From: Narthecium ossifragum
Lineage: Eukaryota > Streptophyta > Magnoliopsida > Dioscoreales > Nartheciaceae
Length of the DNA stretch: 64,000 nucleotides
NCBI GenBank assembly: GCA_963920575.1
Contig: OY986970.1
Coordinates: forward strand, 25,315,869-25,379,868
Direction of reading: 5' to 3'
A program made the translations under genes and the position numbers. The notes beneath the pieces are model-generated. The model made no database searches and had not been told where the DNA came from. It worked only from the letters and a program-made list of their open reading frames with translations. This document shows positions 23,401 through 35,400 of this stretch, one piece after another. Position 1 is the stretch's first letter, and the number at the start of each line of letters is the position of its first letter.

Positions 23401-25229
23401 TGCGAGGTCCAAACGCGCGGATCCCGCGGATCGGAATCCGCACGTCCCCCATCCCGCGGATTCGCCGGATCCGGGGGCATCCAAACGCGCCCTATATGAA
23501 TAGCTTAATTTATAGAACAAATATTTGCAGTATTCCTCTGGAATGGACACAGCCACTTCAAATCTTTGTGGCGACTAAATTTCTCATGCCAAGCAAGAAG
23601 CAATAAAGGATTATGAAACACATGTGCAGCATCCATCTAAAACTAAAGACACATATCCAGGGTGACAGCATAAGATAACAAAATCAGTAAACTTGTACCT
23701 GATGGAGACTCTGCTGTTTGGCCAACATCAACATAGATAGTGTCGGTTTTAGCTGATGATTCAGTTTGTGTCTCCATGTTCGCTTCCAAGCCTAGCACAA
23801 AGTCTTTACTTTCACCAGCTATTGCATATACCAGAGATGGCTGTTGATCTGCTCCTTTAACTTCATTAGAAACTGTCCAGCCTCGAATCATCTGATCTAC
23901 CTTGGGCAATTCCACACCCATTTTCGCTTTCACTAACAAACACCGACTTGCATGGAAAGGTTATCAGATCTTCCTCTCATACCATCCCTAGAATTCACAG
24001 GTGTACATATTCCTCCCAGTTTCTGCATCATGACAGGAACACTTTGGCACATTATTCATATATCTGTAATCCTCTAACTTTGATACCCCTTGTTTATTAT
24101 TGTGGCCAGCTGACAGTCTACTGCTAGTATCAATTTGCATTGTCCTGTCATAACAACAATCTATCAGTAGTTGCATGGCTCCATCCTTAGGTCCTGATGA
24201 TGTACTTCCAAAGCTTTGATCAAGCATCCCGTCAACATCTTTTATCTTAGAAACCAGAAGCGTAGAATTCTTGTAGGGATCAGAACGGTCAAGCTCCGAA
24301 CAGAAGTGGTTAGTGTTTGCAAAATATTCCTTTGCCCTATTCCAGAGCTGAAATAATGGCCTTTCTTTCTGCCACAAATAGAAGTCCTCATATTTGTTGT
24401 TGGGTGGTGAAATTCATGAAATGAAGTTCGAGAATATGGTCCCATATAATCAAGTTGGTGAGAGAGGTAAGACATTGATAAATTTCATTGGCCCTGTGCA
24501 TCGATTAGCATCTTGTGTCAAACTCCAAGTTTGAAACTGATGCTCTTCTGATGCAAGTTTTGTTCCATGCAAAGACAATGAAGATTTACTTCCATTCTTT
24601 CTTACAACCATGATATCATAGTCATATTTTCGCTTTCCAGCAGCACTACACCCTACCTTGTGGTTTAAGTCGAACACAGGTAAATGCTCCCAATCTGAGT
24701 CCAAATTATCTGAACCCAAACAATGAAATGTATCGAAGTTTCTGCAATCCCCAGAAGAACCTGGCAACTTATGAGCAAATAATGCATCCGAAAATACCTT
24801 ACTTTGGATCAAATTATCATTTTGTTCTTCGATGTGACTGTTCCTGATCTGGAAACTTCTGTTTTCTGATTTAGTAGCTTCAGCTCTTGTGTATAAATAA
24901 GAAGGTAGATCTTTTTCTCGGGAATCAGATCTCCGAACTTCTTTATATTCCGTATTGCTGCTCAAATTTCTAGAGAGGATTTTGGCCTCTCCGGATTTGA
25001 TAAGCAGTTGTCAAGCAAGCATCCTGTTTCAGTAAGTGAATTCTATTTCTCTCGATCAGAAGTAGCAATGTGTTTATGACTTTGGGAAATTGACCTGCTG
25101 CTTGACAGCATCCAGTGTGCCATCCATTGTGCTTGGCGAGGATGGCACGGTTCCCTGATGTTCATAGCAGTTGGAAACAGGCCTCAAAGCTTCATTATTG
25201 TCGAATGTTTTCACAGCCTGACCCGTCAT
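20496..25229 (-). CDS. PCH1-like protein gene, central exon frame-disrupted
   Basis: Resembles PCH1/PCHL (At2g16365 family), nuclear proteins that stabilise phytochrome B photobodies; older annotations call them F-box proteins. Exon 1 is 25229-25095 (45 codons, MTGQAVKTFD...AVKQQ). A long exon follows, from about 25035 to 23699. Then comes a 26-bp micro-exon 22993-22968 (ETSFPSRK) and a last exon 21236-20496 that ends KAMALMGKAFNSF...RRRGSAVVWNTEGF. Phases of the last three exons agree. Inside the long exon the main frame is broken. It starts in a shifted frame (GCLLDNCLSNPERPKSSLEI) up to 24966. Stops at 24450 and about 24415 are bridged by a shifted frame (DYMGPYSRTSFHEFHH). A stop at 23988 is bridged by another (NSRDGMRGRSDNLSM). 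It may be a decaying gene or carry base-level assembly errors. The family assignment is moderate. Confidence 0.55.
23120..23495. mobile_element. GC-rich Tourist/PIF-Harbinger-like MITE in a PCH1-like intron
   Basis: The element is 23123-23492. Ends GGGGGTGTTTGGCGCGC and CCAAACGCGCCC form an imperfect TIR, flanked by a 3-bp TAT direct repeat (23120-23122 and 23493-23495). The interior is very GC-rich and repeats GTACCGTGCC/GGCACGGT motifs, in sharp contrast with the surrounding intron. It generates several overlapping spurious ORFs on both strands. Confidence 0.7.
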
Positions 25230-25903
25230 GATGAGCTTTCAGAACAAGGACCAATCCTTAATTTTGCTTACATATAGACTGTTATCATTGCTTCAAAAGA
25301 CAGAGGATAAAATGCTCGAGTACCTCAAGTACGAGTATATGTCTGTGATAATTGATAAACCTCTGACCTAGTGACGGCATGCTTGGAACCTAGTAATTGA
25401 TAAACCTCTGACCTAGTGATAATTGGTTTCCAATTATGAAGATTCTGAAGAAAAGAGAACCTTAGCAGCCACAAAACAATAAATAAGTAGAGTTACCTCT
25501 AAACAAACAGCTACAAAATCAACTAGTGACACTTATAGCTGTGGCAGCATAACCCCAGGAGAGTTTATTTCCAAAAGAAACATGAATTTCATGAATGTGA
25601 TCACAGTTCAGTCACTAGTGTGCACACATTTATGATAAGCACTAAAAGAACTTGATTGCAAACAATAACAGGGTTGATAATAGAGAAGAACTTAATGTAA
25701 CAATTATGAGGCGCGACTATACGGAGCTGTATTAACATCAGACACAAAGTAAGTAGCTTCCACTTTATTTGATAACTTGCTATTCCTGTGACACATAATA
25801 AGGAATTATTGGACAACTAGATCAAAACAAACTACACAAAGCACAAGAATTTACATACCAACTGCTCGGACACCAACATATTCATTATAAGTCTCTATTA
25901 TAA
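25230..25903. other. Upstream region of the PCH1-like gene
   Basis: AT-rich. A duplicated segment (ATTGATAAACCTCTGACCTA at about 25350 and again at about 25396) is a short local direct repeat. No gene recognised. Confidence 0.5.
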
Positions 25904-26057
25904 TGAGCGTTTGGCACCCAAATGAGGATAAGTAAGGACTTGTTCAGCATAAATCTCTGCTTATCCCCAGCTTAGGTGCTGTTTGAATAATGTGAGGTAA
26001 ATTGAACTTATTCTAGGATAAGCACTCACTTATCCCCATTTGGATGCCAAACACTCC
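25904..26057. mobile_element. Small Tourist-like MITE
   Basis: About 154 bp. The left end TGAGCGTTTGGCACCCAAAT pairs with the reverse complement of the right end, GGAGTGTTTGGCATCCAAAT. The pairing continues into GAGGATAAGT/GGGGATAAGT, giving a TIR near 35 bp. No coding capacity. The target duplication is unclear. Confidence 0.75.
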
Positions 26058-26617
26058 AAGGTAGCAAAAATTTGTGGGTATAAACTTTGGTCAATGTGAC
26101 TGACAAAAATTTTAATATATAAACACTTTTCCATCTTATGGACAATTTTTATTTACTCCAAAAGGTATTCTTTTATGTCATAATATTATTTTTAACAATT
26201 AGAACTAATAATGAACACATTCTAAGTTAACTTTCATGTAACACGTATCTCGATGGACTAATCTACAGCCCACATTCCTGATCTCTCTTTACTTAAACAA
26301 TATCCTAAAGCACAGACTATTATGTGGGTAAATCGATAATGTTGTACTTTATGCCAAAAATGGATCTAAACTCATGAACTATTATGTTGAATATACAAAA
26401 TGGGTATTTTCCCCCCGCAATCACAGACTCAACTGGATGGCAAGCTAACAACTATCATACAACATAGGTTCTCTCATCATTCATTCATTAGAACTCTCCA
26501 ACGAACCCCGGATAGCAGCCCTTCATAGAGACCTACCATCTAGAATACCTCAAACCCAAAAACACAATAGATCTCCTCTGATCAAGAAAATCGAGATATA
26601 TCATACGGAGTCCAAAT
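26058..26617. other. AT-rich intergenic DNA before the gap
   Basis: No ORF, RNA or repeat structure that I can name. Confidence 0.4.
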
Positions 26618-26817
26618 NNNNNNNNNNNNNNNNNNNNNNNNNNNNNNNNNNNNNNNNNNNNNNNNNNNNNNNNNNNNNNNNNNNNNNNNNNNNNNNNNNN
26701 NNNNNNNNNNNNNNNNNNNNNNNNNNNNNNNNNNNNNNNNNNNNNNNNNNNNNNNNNNNNNNNNNNNNNNNNNNNNNNNNNNNNNNNNNNNNNNNNNNNN
26801 NNNNNNNNNNNNNNNNN
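26618..26817. other. Assembly gap (200 N)
   Basis: A run of exactly 200 N, the usual fixed-size scaffold gap. It abuts a GTAACT-repeat array, so a repetitive element probably caused the break. Confidence 0.99.
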
Positions 26818-27390
26818 GTTACTTTTCACCAATTAGTTACTTTCCACAATTGGTATTTATTCACCAGTTACTTTCCATGTATTTGTCAGTTACTTTCCAC
26901 ATTTGGTGTTTATGCATAAGTTACTTTCCATCAATTAGTTACTTTCCAACTTGTAAAAATAGTGGAAAGTAACTTGTACAATTGTAAAAATAGTGGAAAG
27001 TAACTTGTATAATTGTAAAAATAGTGGAAAGTAACTAGTATATTTACAAAAAAATGAAAAGTAACTTGTACATTTATAAAAAAAAATGGAAAGTAACTTG
27101 TCTCACGTGTTATTTTCCATTGTTTTAATCTGAAAAGTAACTTACTTTCTATCGGTTTAATATGGAAAGTAACTTACTTTCCATCATGTAGTTACTTTCC
27201 ACCGGGAATACGAACATTCACTAAGAATATGAACAATCACAAATAATATGAACAGTCACTGGAAGGGCATTTTAGTATTAAAAAAAAGTGTTTGCCCTAA
27301 ATGCCTTAAGGAAAATGTATTTGGTGTTTTGGGCAAATATTTCCTTTCCAAAGCCCTAAATGCCAATTATCTCTAGTTTTTTTGGACCAT
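26818..27390. repeat. GTAACT-motif array, probable end of a transposable element
   Basis: Many AGTTACTTTCC units run up to about 26950. The same motif then occurs in reverse (GGAAAGTAACT), including a roughly 31-bp tandem unit around AATTGTAAAAATAGTGGAAA. After 27240 comes GGGCATTTTAGTATT and an end reading AATGCCAATTATCT. The motif matches the element at 42490-48941, so this is probably a relative truncated by the gap. Confidence 0.65.
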
Positions 27391-29590
27391 TTTAAGAAAT
27401 TTCCAAATGATACCGTTCTTAGAAAAACTATTTTATTGATTTACATAAATATTATTCTCGAAGAAATTAACTCTATAATGAAGTGGAATGAAATAAAAAA
27501 ACTTGCGAGATTTATTTCTCAAATTGATAGAGTTCTTTTTGTAATATCCAAGGGTGTCCTAAGCAAATATTATCCCTCCCTGTCATTTTAAAGCTTTTCC
27601 CTTCGAAACCATTCCTCAGGTTGCTATGGTAAATAGGGATCTGATGAATCGTGAATCTTTAAAAAATCCAATATTCACATGATGATCACAATAGTTGAGA
27701 AGCTGAGTTGCAAATTTAGCTCGGAACTTGAAAATCGCTCGATATCAAATTGAGCCGGAGCTCGATGACAGCTCGTTTGATATTGGCTCAATCTTTTTAG
27801 AGCCGATAACGAACTGAGTTTAGCTTGATATCTTTTAAGTATTCCAATATGATGATGCATATTTTTATATATTTAATCCAAAATTTTCTCTATTTATTTT
27901 ACATTTACTAGGCATGCAGGCTAGCTCTCAGTCGTCTTTGATCTTAAAATCAATGAACAAGATCTATCTTATATCTAATATTATGTATCTTTTTTATATT
28001 TATCTTAAATGTATTAGTTTCTAAGTTCCCAACCGTTTCATCTTATCTCCCATTTATTTTCGTCACCAACCAGTCAACGGCCCCATCTCCCTTTATCTCT
28101 CCGGAGGCGAGCTATTGCTCCATCAGATCTTTTCTCTCCGGATCTCTCCTCTCCATGGCCGGCTTGACGAGATCTCGTTCATTAAATCAAATCTTCCTCT
28201 CACCGGATCCTCGAGCAGCTCGATATAACTCGATAGTAGATCGAGTTCGAACCAAGCCGAACACGAGCTGGGTTTTCTAGCTCGAAATCCTTATCAAGCC
28301 GATCAGGAGTGGAGCCTAACTCGTTCCATATCAACTCGTTTACACCCCCTCGGAATAGACCTTATTATATGTTTCGACTCATGTATCAATATAAAAATTT
28401 AGCAAATTCTCTAAAATAATTGGTGCTCAATCTATTTTGACAAAATGTAATCCAACACATATCTACCCAACTCATCTATATTTACATATTATATCATCCA
28501 CGTGTGGTACGTAGTTAAGGGCAAACTTGGATGAGTGGGCCATATAGAGAACCTTAGACCCCATATTACGTGTAATATACGGTACTATAGCCACAGTATA
28601 TATAAGAGAACACAAGCTCTCCTAGACTCGAGCGAGATCTCTGTTCGTTCAGTCCACATCGCATTGGTTTTGTTATACTCCGATATGTATCTTTGTTTCC
28701 ATATGGAGATCATCTATTAGACTGATTTGATGAGCTTTATATATTAAAGTATATATCCGTGTCCTACGTAAGATTCATCACATCATTTGAAAGAGCCACA
28801 TCCGCATACGTGATGGCAACGTTCTTTGTCTTGATTGATTAACGGAGACGTGGGAGTTGTTGCCTTTGGCCATATTGCATGGCTTGTAACATAGGCAAAC
28901 TCTATAGATATAATATCTATATTTGAGAGGTTAGGTAAGGTTTTAGTTTTCTAACGATAATGGCTCATGAAGCATTAGCATCATCATCACCATGATGATC
29001 ATAATTTTAAACAATATAAGCTCATTAAAGCTTACTTGTGAGGTAGCATGCCGACATCTTCTTTCTTAGTTGATGGTTTAGTTTTACTTGTTCTTTGATC
29101 ATGAAATAAGTGGCGTTGATGTAACTATATATATATATACTGACCAAAATAAACATTAGCCTATGAACCCCCTTTTTTAAAGCTATATATGTATATACAG
29201 GGGAATATTAACAATTACAAAAAAAAAGAAAAAAAAAACGAGAGAAAAGAATATTAACAATTACATTTGATCATTTTCTTTGAAGATAAGAGTGATAATG
29301 TACATCCATCGTTATCAATTTAGTGCTCATTTGGAAATATTAGTATGAACTTCGTATTTCGGATCTTTTTAGTAGTTCAACATTTGATCCTGGTTTTAGG
29401 CCTTATGACAAAAAACCCATTGCGGAAGCTAAGTTATCGTCCAAGGATTGTAAATGAGCTGAGCAATCTTGGCCTCGATGGAATGGTGATTCTAAATACA
29501 TCGTCGTTTTTACTAGGAATGTTCCATTTTTAAAAACACTACACTTGATTTTAAAAATACTGTGTTTTTACTGTGTACATCATGTTTTTT
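27391..29590. other. AT-rich intergenic DNA
   Basis: No gene recognised. The stretch 27700-28350 carries scattered AGCTCG/CTCGAT motifs and ends in AACTCGTTTACACCCC, reminiscent of a degenerate hAT MITE, but the left end could not be found. There is an AT dinucleotide run near 29127 and poly-A at 29217-29240. Confidence 0.4.
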
Positions 29591-29599
29591 TTCATAATA

Positions 29600-30510
29600 T
29601 TCCTAATTTATCCTCCCCTCACCGTCCTCAACCTCCTGATGACCTGGTCGGTGACCGCGTCCTAGACATCCTCTACCTCCCGATCTGGTCGGCGACCTAA
29701 GGACATGCATCTATCGACCCGTTCAAACCCCGATGTCGACCGATTCAACTTATATTGGCGATCGACCGAACGAATAATTGTTTGGTCATATAGGTTGATT
29801 CAATTTATATTGAGTGGTGAATCATGACTGAATGGTTTTATATTGAGTGGTGCAACATGACCGAACGGGTGTGAAAAATACATCATTCATTGTTCACGAT
29901 GGATCCATGCATCGACCGTCGCTTCAGCCGTCTAGCTAAAAATTGATTATTTTTAGATAAAAAAGATATAATTACAAAGAATCAAGAAGTGTATTAGAAT
30001 GAAATGAATATTAATAATTTAAGAACTAAGAAAAGGTTAATGACTGATGCCCAAAGTGCATGTCACTCAGAATAAATAAATGATCCATGCATGTTTGTTC
30101 GGTGTGAATCGGTGTGAATGCACTGAACACATAGTATTCGGTGCGAATGAACATGCATAATGTTCATGTTAAATGTTAAGGAGTGTTAATGTTCATATTA
30201 AATGTTAACAAGTGTTAGAATAAATGTTTTATGTTATTGTAACAAGTTTAGAATGAAAATATCTTAACTCACCCTCTAGTTTAGTTGTTCATGTTCGGTA
30301 CATTGGCACCAAACATCCTATGCATGTTCAATGCATTCGCGCCGAGCAGACGCCCCGTCTTCCTCATTCCGATTGAGAGATCGTTGGTTCCGATCGAGAA
30401 ATCAACCGTTTGATCCTCATCGGGGTTTGAACAGGTTGCGCAAACGTGGACGCATGTCTTTAGTCGCTGGTCACCGACGAGGTCGGGAGGCAGATGACAA
30501 GGGTATTTGA
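29600..30510. repeat. Inverted-repeat element, unclassified
   Basis: Inner arms read CGACCCGTTCAAACCCCGATG at 29716-29736 and, inverted, CATCGGGGTTTGAACAGGTT near 30419. Flanking blocks also pair, such as CTCCCGA...GTCGG against the reverse complement of CGACGAGGTCGGGAGGC. It is probably a non-autonomous TIR element; the outer ends are not resolved. Confidence 0.5.
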
Positions 30511-31274
30511 GTCCAATAGCTGAAGGATATGTCAGGTATTAACTAAAAAAATGGAATTTGGTTTGAAATTTATTCAAGCCTGGAATTCATGGCTAGTGCT
30601 TGTCTTGAATTTCTTCCGACTCATAAGTGCTTAATTGGAATTCGGAGAGCACAAGTTATATCTCGTGAAATTTATTTTCCAGCTAGTCATTCATCTCCAA
30701 ATAAACCATAGTCAAGCAATATCAAACCAAATATAATAAACAAGCTAGCTACTATCTAACTCGTGTAAATTTCACACTCGCTCGTACCGAATCATTTCTC
30801 CGAACCAAGCTTCTACTCGAATTTGACCTATTCTCAACGAAGGGCTACATCAAGGTTCTTGAAGTACTCCATATCTCTCTTCGTGATGAATTTTATGTAC
30901 TATTTAGATTGGGTTAAATATGCGTTTCGTCCCTGAGGTTTTGGACAAGTTTTTATCAAGTCCCTCTTCTTTAAAAATTTCCGATTGAATCCTTGGATTT
31001 TTCGAACCGAACTCAATCATGTCCCTCCGTCCACTCGCCGTCCGCCAACTAACGTCGGCTCGGTTTGGGCCGAGCCTGGACCGACGAACAGGCCAATGGA
31101 CTAGGCGAACCGGGGGTTCCCAACGGCGAAGTTGGCTTGGGATCCGGCGATGTTGGCTTGAGATCCGGCGATGTTGGGGACGTAGCAGTCCCCATCCTGC
31201 AGGATCAGGTGGCAGTCGACGCCCGCAGGCCCGCACGCATCCGCTCCTCGCCGACCCCATCGTCGACGCGGTCG

Positions 31275-31640
31275 TCAGCGGCATGATCGCCGCACGGACT
31301 TCCCTGGCATTAGCGGTGTCCTAACCATAGACAGGAGGTGCGCCACCAGGCCGCCGTTGAAGGCCTTGGTGTTGTCCACGGTGGTGCCGACCTCGACTCC
31401 CGGGAACCCAGCGGCATTAAGAGCCGACCGGATCGCGTCGACCTGGGCGTCGAGCATGTTCATGTAGACGATCTCGGATCTGGCGTCAACCCGGGCGGGG
31501 TTGGGCTGGAAGAGGCAGAGGCGAGGGTTTCGGGGCGGGGGTCGCTACGGTAGGCGAAGAAGGGGTAGGGGATGACCGTGAAGGGGGGATCTTGTGTCGC
31601 GGAGGAACCCAATGATGTCGACGAGGGTGGGCGTGATGTC
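31275..31640 (-). pseudogene. Captured beta-1,3-glucanase (GH17) fragment
   Basis: The minus strand reads PFTVIPYPFFAYRSDPRPETLA, then NMLDAQVDAIRSALNAAGFPGVEV, then TTVDNTKAFNGGLVAHLLSM and GTPLMPG-like sequence. This is the region around the catalytic nucleophile of plant GH17 endo-1,3-beta-glucosidases. The ETGWP nucleophile block itself is absent, with GVEV running directly into GTTVDN, and a frameshift separates the two parts. It is non-functional cargo of the surrounding Mutator-like element. Confidence 0.75.
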
Positions 31641-31814
31641 GGAGTGGAAGGCGCCCCGCCGGGCCGGAGATCAAAAGGAGGAAGAAGAGCACGCACGTCT
31701 ACAGCGGAAGGCTGCACGTGTGGGTGTGCCTCGACGGTAGGTACCATGTGTCGGATGAGCAGTCGCATGCGAGCAGTGACCATCGCCCATCAGCACGGCA
31801 GCTATAGCGATCTC

Positions 31815-32070
31815 CGGTGGGCTCGGTGGAGCTCAGGATCATCGGCTGCCATGGGCTCCTGAGAATGACGACCGTCGACGAGAAGGGCACCACCGACGCG
31901 TTCGCCGTCACCAAGTAAGGCCCCAAGTGGGCCGAACACGCACGATCGCGCGACAGCTTCGACCTGGCCTGGAACGAGCAGTACACCTAGGAAGTCTACA
32001 AGCCCTCCACCATCCTCACCATCGCCGTCTTCGACGACTACTCCGATGGGTCCACTTGGGGCCCTTCCCG
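31815..32070 (+). pseudogene. Captured MCTP/FTIP C2-domain fragment
   Basis: The plus strand reads LRIIGCHGLL, KGTTDAFAVTK, stop, GPKW, then DSFDLAWNEQYT, stop, EVYKPSTILTIAVFDD. This matches a C2 domain of multiple-C2 transmembrane proteins (normally AKYGPKW...RWNEQYTWEVY...VFD). Two stops replace the expected Tyr and Trp codons (TAA and TAG), so it is a pseudogene fragment. It is oriented opposite to the GH17 fragment beside it. Confidence 0.72.
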
Positions 32071-32422
32071 TTGATGTTGTTGCTGCCATCCGGACTAAAG
32101 AAGATGGGTGAGATCGAGCTCGCCGTGCGCTTCCATCGAGATCTTGATCGATGGGTAGGAGGAGGAGAGGGCGTCGTGGGGGTTAGGAGCTGCGGGTGGA
32201 GGGAGGAGTCGTCGGAGCTCATGACCTTGTTGCCGACGGAGACGATGACGTTGGTTTGGCCGAGCCGACGTTAATTGGCGGACGGCGAGTGGACGGAGGG
32301 ACATGGTTGAGTCCGGTTCGAAAAATTCAAGGATTCAATCGGGAATTTTTAAAAAAGAGGGACTTGATAAAAACTTGTCCGAAACCTCAGGGACGAAACG
32401 CATATTTAACCCTATTTAGATT

Positions 32423-35400
32423 TGAAAAGATGACATTTGATATGAGGTCAGAAAAAATGAGATTAAGGAATGTGAATAAGAAAAAATAGAGAGAAATGTG
32501 ATAGGTGAAATAGTAGTAATCCATAATCATTGTTTTAATGTTTGATAAAAAAATAAGAATAATAAGAGATAAAGTGAGATTATTTCCTCTTTAACTTCGA
32601 ATCAAACGGCCCTAAGCACCTTACTGATAGCTAAAACAAATAGATGTTAAGGACATTATTGGTAGAAAAAAGATCTACACGAGATTCCCATTGGGAATCA
32701 CATCATTGGACCTTTCAGCTTCTCTAAAGTAAAACAAATGCGGCGCCGCACTTCACATGGAAATCCCCTCAACATGTTTGCAAACTAGAGATAAGGGCCA
32801 CATCCATGATTTCTTATTTTTAGTTCAATGGACAAATTGGTAGGAATTTGTCCACTCATCATGCTGTTCTCCAAAAGAAAAGAGATGCCCAATTGAATGA
32901 GCTGGAACCCTAATAAAAAGCTAATTTTTAAGGTGTTTTTTTTTTTTGTGGGTCCACATGTTCAAGAAAAGCCACCGCTCAAATGTTATCCGCATCATTC
33001 AAACATCACCACATTCTATATTTTACCCAAAAATAAATAAATATGTAACGAAAAAGAAGTTATTATGCATCATAGCTTTAGCGTTACACATGCATCATAG
33101 GCTTAGGTCATAATTAATCACACCATTGAGCAATGCGTTTAATTAATAGGTGGCAAAACGCAGGATAAATATCATACAACTTCATGAACACATACATATA
33201 TACTAAACATCACGAATCCCCTGGAAGTAGTAGTATGTAGATGTTAGCCTTCGGGCTCAATTTTTCAAAAAAAAAAAAAAAAAAATCACGAATCTCCTAC
33301 GATTTTAACAATATCATACATTCCTCTCAAAATATAGAGATCATTATCCAATTAAAGAGGCTCAACCATTAATTGTATTGCATAATTAAGTTACAAAGTG
33401 ATTAAATCCAACAGCTAATAAGATACACCAGTTGATAACCCTATCATCATCCGGTGTAAGAGTTCAACTCCATATCTTTAATCCTTTGCAAGCTAAGCTA
33501 ATCCATGCATGGCTGCTGCTCCTCCTGAAATAACTCACTCACTGGCAGGCACTTATTAGGATCCAGTTGTATGTTCTAATAAGATGAACGCTGCCACACC
33601 GCCATTAAAGACCGCCATTAAAGTCATCACTTTCATCACACACTCCATATCTTCTTCGTCTGCCGGATGACATTCCAACTGCTGCACCAATCATCAACAT
33701 GGGCTCTGACAATGTCGTACGTCCTTCCACATGCATATTTTTTTTTGTCATATATATTTCTTTTGGTAGCTCGTGACTCAACCAGCGTGTAGTCACTCTG
33801 CTCAGCCGACTCCGGAAGAGTACAGATGACTATAGAAGTGGAGGAGTTTTCCAAAGGGTGTGTTTAAATACACCATATTATATAACATCTTTTTGTGATG
33901 AGTGGTCCCACCATCCATTAATATCGTAACATATTCGGTAATAGATCACTAAACGGTGTAATCATGTACACGTAAAATTTGATAGTAAATTACTGAATAA
34001 TGTAATTGTCAACACATGGTTGATTACACTATTCCATAATTTACTATCGAATATATTATAATATTAATTGACAGTGGACTATCGAACATATTAGACCATG
34101 ATGCAGTAAGTCGAAATTGTGATACAAACAGGATTTTTCATTTTCAAAGTGAAATAACACCACTTCGGGACCCACCCATTAACCTGTTTTTTTTATTATA
34201 AAATGAGCACTAACAGCTCTTTTGAAACTGCATAGGGTACATAGTAGCCAAACATATATTGTTTCACTATGATCAATAGAATTTTCATTTTCAAAAAGAT
34301 CACTATTCTGCCCCCACAATAGGGAGGGTGGCCAGGCATATCTTTGTTTCACTAGCTCTTTTGAAACTGCATGCAAGTAACGTAACCACACAGAGGGCCC
34401 AATTATATATCAGTCATCACCTTTACCAATGAGCTCCTTTGGAAAGCCAGTTCAAAGGATCATTCCCTTTGAGGGCCCTCATGTTTCCCACAGGGTCATC
34501 ACGTCTTAGGCAAAGCCAGCACTCATGCTCTAGCTATCAATCCATATATGTGTGTATTTATATACCTCATCCAACTCGAAAGGACTTCCATCCTCCTCAC
34601 ATAATCAACGTCCCCTCAATCCTTTTCCTTTGTTTAAGGGCAAATTAATTAGAAAAAGAAACTAGCTGGAGGCAACCTACTCAATAAAAGTAGTAATATA
34701 CAATAAATCGTAGCCTCATATATATTTGCATGTTCATGTGAGCAAGAAGCTGCACAAGTTAATGATTTGGTTTTAAAACAATCTTGTTAGATTTTCTTTC
34801 GATAATAAAAGGAAAAATTTACATACTAAGTCTACTTTAGTTTTGTAATTTTATAATTTAGAGTCATTTTGTGTTTTCATTACAAAATAGGCCTTTTTGA
34901 TCGTAATCCTTGCTTATAAGTTGGGACTCCTAACTTAAAAGGTAAGGATTTTTCCTATGAGAATGACCTGTTCTGTAATCCAAATACAAACCAACTCTAA
35001 ATTGTTAAAATCGAAAGTAAAGAGGATTTAATATGCAATTTCCTCATAACAAAAGGTTAGATTCATTTTAGAATTTACATAGCTTCACTCAACATATTTA
35101 AAATCAAGAGTAAACCAAAAAATAGAAAATTTTAGATTTTTCTGTCATAGTCTATTTATTAGCTATATCTTTTTGGGTAGTATTAAATGGTTTGTAAACC
35201 TTCGGAAAGAAGACTTAAAACCTACAGCTTTGTATATGAATATTTCCATATTTGAATGTCTACATCATTCAAGGCTTAATCGATCAAGAGCCAAAGGTCT
35301 TTTGAGGTGAAGACTTTAACCCATTGCCTACGCAGGAGTGAAGTAGACGATAATGCATATCAAATCATTCAATCTCTATCGCCTACGGAGCATGATGTAA

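Larger units (their letters stand above)
30901..32422. mobile_element. Pack-MULE-like element (family 2) with chimeric captured exons
   Basis: The element proper is 30911-32412 (1502 bp), flanked by a perfect 10-bp direct repeat TATTTAGATT (30901-30910 and 32413-32422). Terminal inverted repeats start GGGTTAAATATGCGTTTCGT and continue for about 150 bp with only a handful of mismatches, ending near GTCCACTCGCCGTCCGCCAA. Such long, nearly identical TIRs and a 9-11-bp duplication are typical of Mutator-like elements and suggest recent activity. The interior is GC-rich and carries a GH17 glucanase fragment on the minus strand and an MCTP C2-domain fragment on the plus strand. No transposase. Confidence 0.88.

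Noticed and set aside
23070..23556. Cluster of six overlapping ORFs
   Set aside because: They arise from the GC-rich palindromic MITE in an intron, where stop codons are rare by composition; no family resemblance.
26533..26832. 99-codon frame spanning the N gap
   Set aside because: Most of it is unknown bases; the remaining residues carry no recognisable feature.
33605..33854. Two overlapping minus-strand ORFs
   Set aside because: No recognisable domain and no consistent gene model; treated as intergenic.
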